Origin: JBHGBB01 sp041946755
GTDB lineage: Bacteria > UBP4 > UBA4092 > JAOAEQ01
Assembly: GCA_041946755.1 (NCBI GenBank)
Contig: JBHGBB010000216.1
Span: 1 to 6,102, forward strand
Reading direction: 5' to 3'
DNA length: 6,102 nt
Under the pieces are notes generated by a model that saw nothing but the letters and a program-made list of their open reading frames with translations, did no database searches and was not told where the DNA came from. Below are positions 5,391 to 6,102 of this stretch, in pieces (position 1 is the stretch's first letter; the number at the start of each line of letters is the position of its first letter). Position numbers and translations under genes: made by a program.

Positions 5391-6102
5391 GCTTTTGGAC
5401 TGTTTTCATAAATAAATCTTCCAGAGTTTCCCGTTCGGTATTAATCGAATAGAGTTCTCCTGGCATCGATTCGAGTTGGCGCAATAAAGCAGCAAGCCGG
5501 GTTTTATCTTCTAAGATTACGGTAGCAAAATGTCCGCCTTTGGCGAGATCTCGGCTTTCAGCGGACTGTGATTGGTCAATTTCGATTTTTAGCGGGAATC
5601 CGGCTAAGTGGGTTGCGAAATCGGGCGCAACCCCGGTTAATTCGATTCGGATTTTACCGGCCGGAGATAATAATTCGGTTAATTTCCCTTCGCGAACCAG
5701 TTTCCCTTGGTTCAGGATCGCGACCCGGGTACAAATCAGTTCTACCTGCGATAATTCATGGGATGAGAAAAAGATGGTTTTCCCTAGCCGATGCTGGTCG
5801 AGAATAATATCTCGGATTTCTTTTCTGGCGATCGGATCCAGGCCGGAAGTGGGTTCATCGAAAATCAAGAGTTCCGGATCGTTGATCAGCGCTTGCGCTA
5901 ATCCAATTCGCTGCAACATCCCTTTAGAGAAATCGCGCAATGGAGTTTGGGCATAATCGGTTAATCCGACTAATGCTAGTAATGACTCGATTTTTTTGGT
6001 TCGGTCAGATTTCGGAATCCGGAATAGTCGGCCATAGGCATCCAATAATTCCCAGGATTTTAAATAGCGATAATAATAGGCAATTTCCGGCAGGAAACCA
6101 AC
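5386..6102 (-). CDS. ABC transporter ATPase subunit, C-terminal part (5' end outside window)
   Basis: This is the ATP-hydrolysing subunit of an ABC-2-type transporter, on the cytoplasmic side of the membrane. The frame is open to the right edge, so the start and the Walker A segment (roughly the first 75-80 residues by family comparison) are missing. A TTG at 6045 is inside the domain and is not the start. Of the 238 visible residues, numbered from the edge, VGFLPE (1-6) is the Q-loop region and FSKGMLQRIGLAQAL (58-72) is the signature helix of the SKGM type. LLIFDEP (78-84) is Walker B with catalytic E83, SGLD (86-89) is the D-loop and H115 is the H-loop. About 100 residues of C-terminal extension follow, as in drug- or NosF-type ATPases. 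The permease follows after 85 bp. The last codons run into a 7-bp repeat array that provides the TAG stop, so the original C-terminus may have been altered. Confidence 0.93.
   Translation of the reverse strand, partial: VGFLPEIAYYYRYLKSWELLDAYGRLFRIPKSDRTKKIESLLALVGLTDYAQTPLRDFSKGMLQRIGLAQALINDPELLIFDEPTSGLDPIARKEIRDIILDQHRLGKTIFFSSHELSQVELICTRVAILNQGKLVREGKLTELLSPAGKIRIELTGVAPDFATHLAGFPLKIEIDQSQSAESRDLAKGGHFATVILEDKTRLAALLRQLESMPGELYSINTERETLEDLFMKTVQKQ

Noticed and set aside
5540..5956. Plus-strand 138-codon reading frame
   Set aside because: It lies wholly antisense to conserved ABC ATPase motifs (signature, Walker B, H-loop), and its translation has no recognisable domain.
5386..6045. 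ATPase gene starting at the TTG at 6045
   Set aside because: The frame continues upstream to the window edge and encodes the conserved VGFLPE Q-loop segment, so the true start lies beyond 6102.

Overview
The window holds six genes, all on the minus strand, so transcription runs from high to low coordinates. In that order they are: the C-terminal part of an ABC transporter ATPase (5' end beyond the right edge), an ABC-2-type membrane permease, a membrane-anchored TPR protein of unknown function, a two-TM PAS sensor histidine kinase, a sigma-54-dependent NtrC-family response regulator, and a type IV pilin / type II secretion pseudopilin (3' end beyond the left edge). The type IVa prepilin and the sigma-54 activator point to a diderm (Gram-negative) bacterium. 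The pilin core (KAC..NLKQIDGA.QQWALE followed by a CP motif) resembles pseudopilins I associate with PVC-type and candidate-phylum genomes such as Omnitrophota. That placement is an impression from memory, not proof.

Layout: 5386-6102 ATPase (partial); 5312-5390 a pair of inverted arrays of a 7-bp repeat, one of which supplies the ATPase stop codon; 4524-5300 permease; 4489-4509 a perfect 9-bp-arm hairpin; 3718-4470 TPR protein; 2171-3667 histidine kinase; 2052-2170 a 119-bp gap with duplicated extended -10 boxes and a dyad; 651-2051 response regulator; 312-650 a 339-bp AT-rich regulatory region; 1-311 pilin. Gaps of 50-119 bp and a shared strand suggest one transcript, or two overlapping ones, from the ABC genes through the regulator. 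The pilin appears to have its own promoters.

The most informative part is the region upstream of the pilin. Read toward the gene it contains an 18-bp dyad (619-636), an exact IHF-consensus match (540-552), a sigma-54 -24/-12 element with correct GG-N10-GC spacing (461-476), a second candidate sigma-70 promoter (382-410), a small 5'-UTR hairpin (351-366) and a strong Shine-Dalgarno (322-327). This matches the standard enhancer / bend / sigma-54 promoter layout and lies directly next to a kinase/sigma-54-activator pair. The simplest model is PilS-PilR-like control of pilin transcription. The kinase has only two membrane segments and is not a clear PilS, so pil gene symbols are withheld.

The ABC transporter and TPR protein are probably a functional unit whose substrate cannot be read from the sequence. 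I see no wholly new system. The points of novelty are the promoter architecture, the dispersed-repeat hairpins between the ABC/TPR genes, and the uncharacterised His-rich TPR protein.
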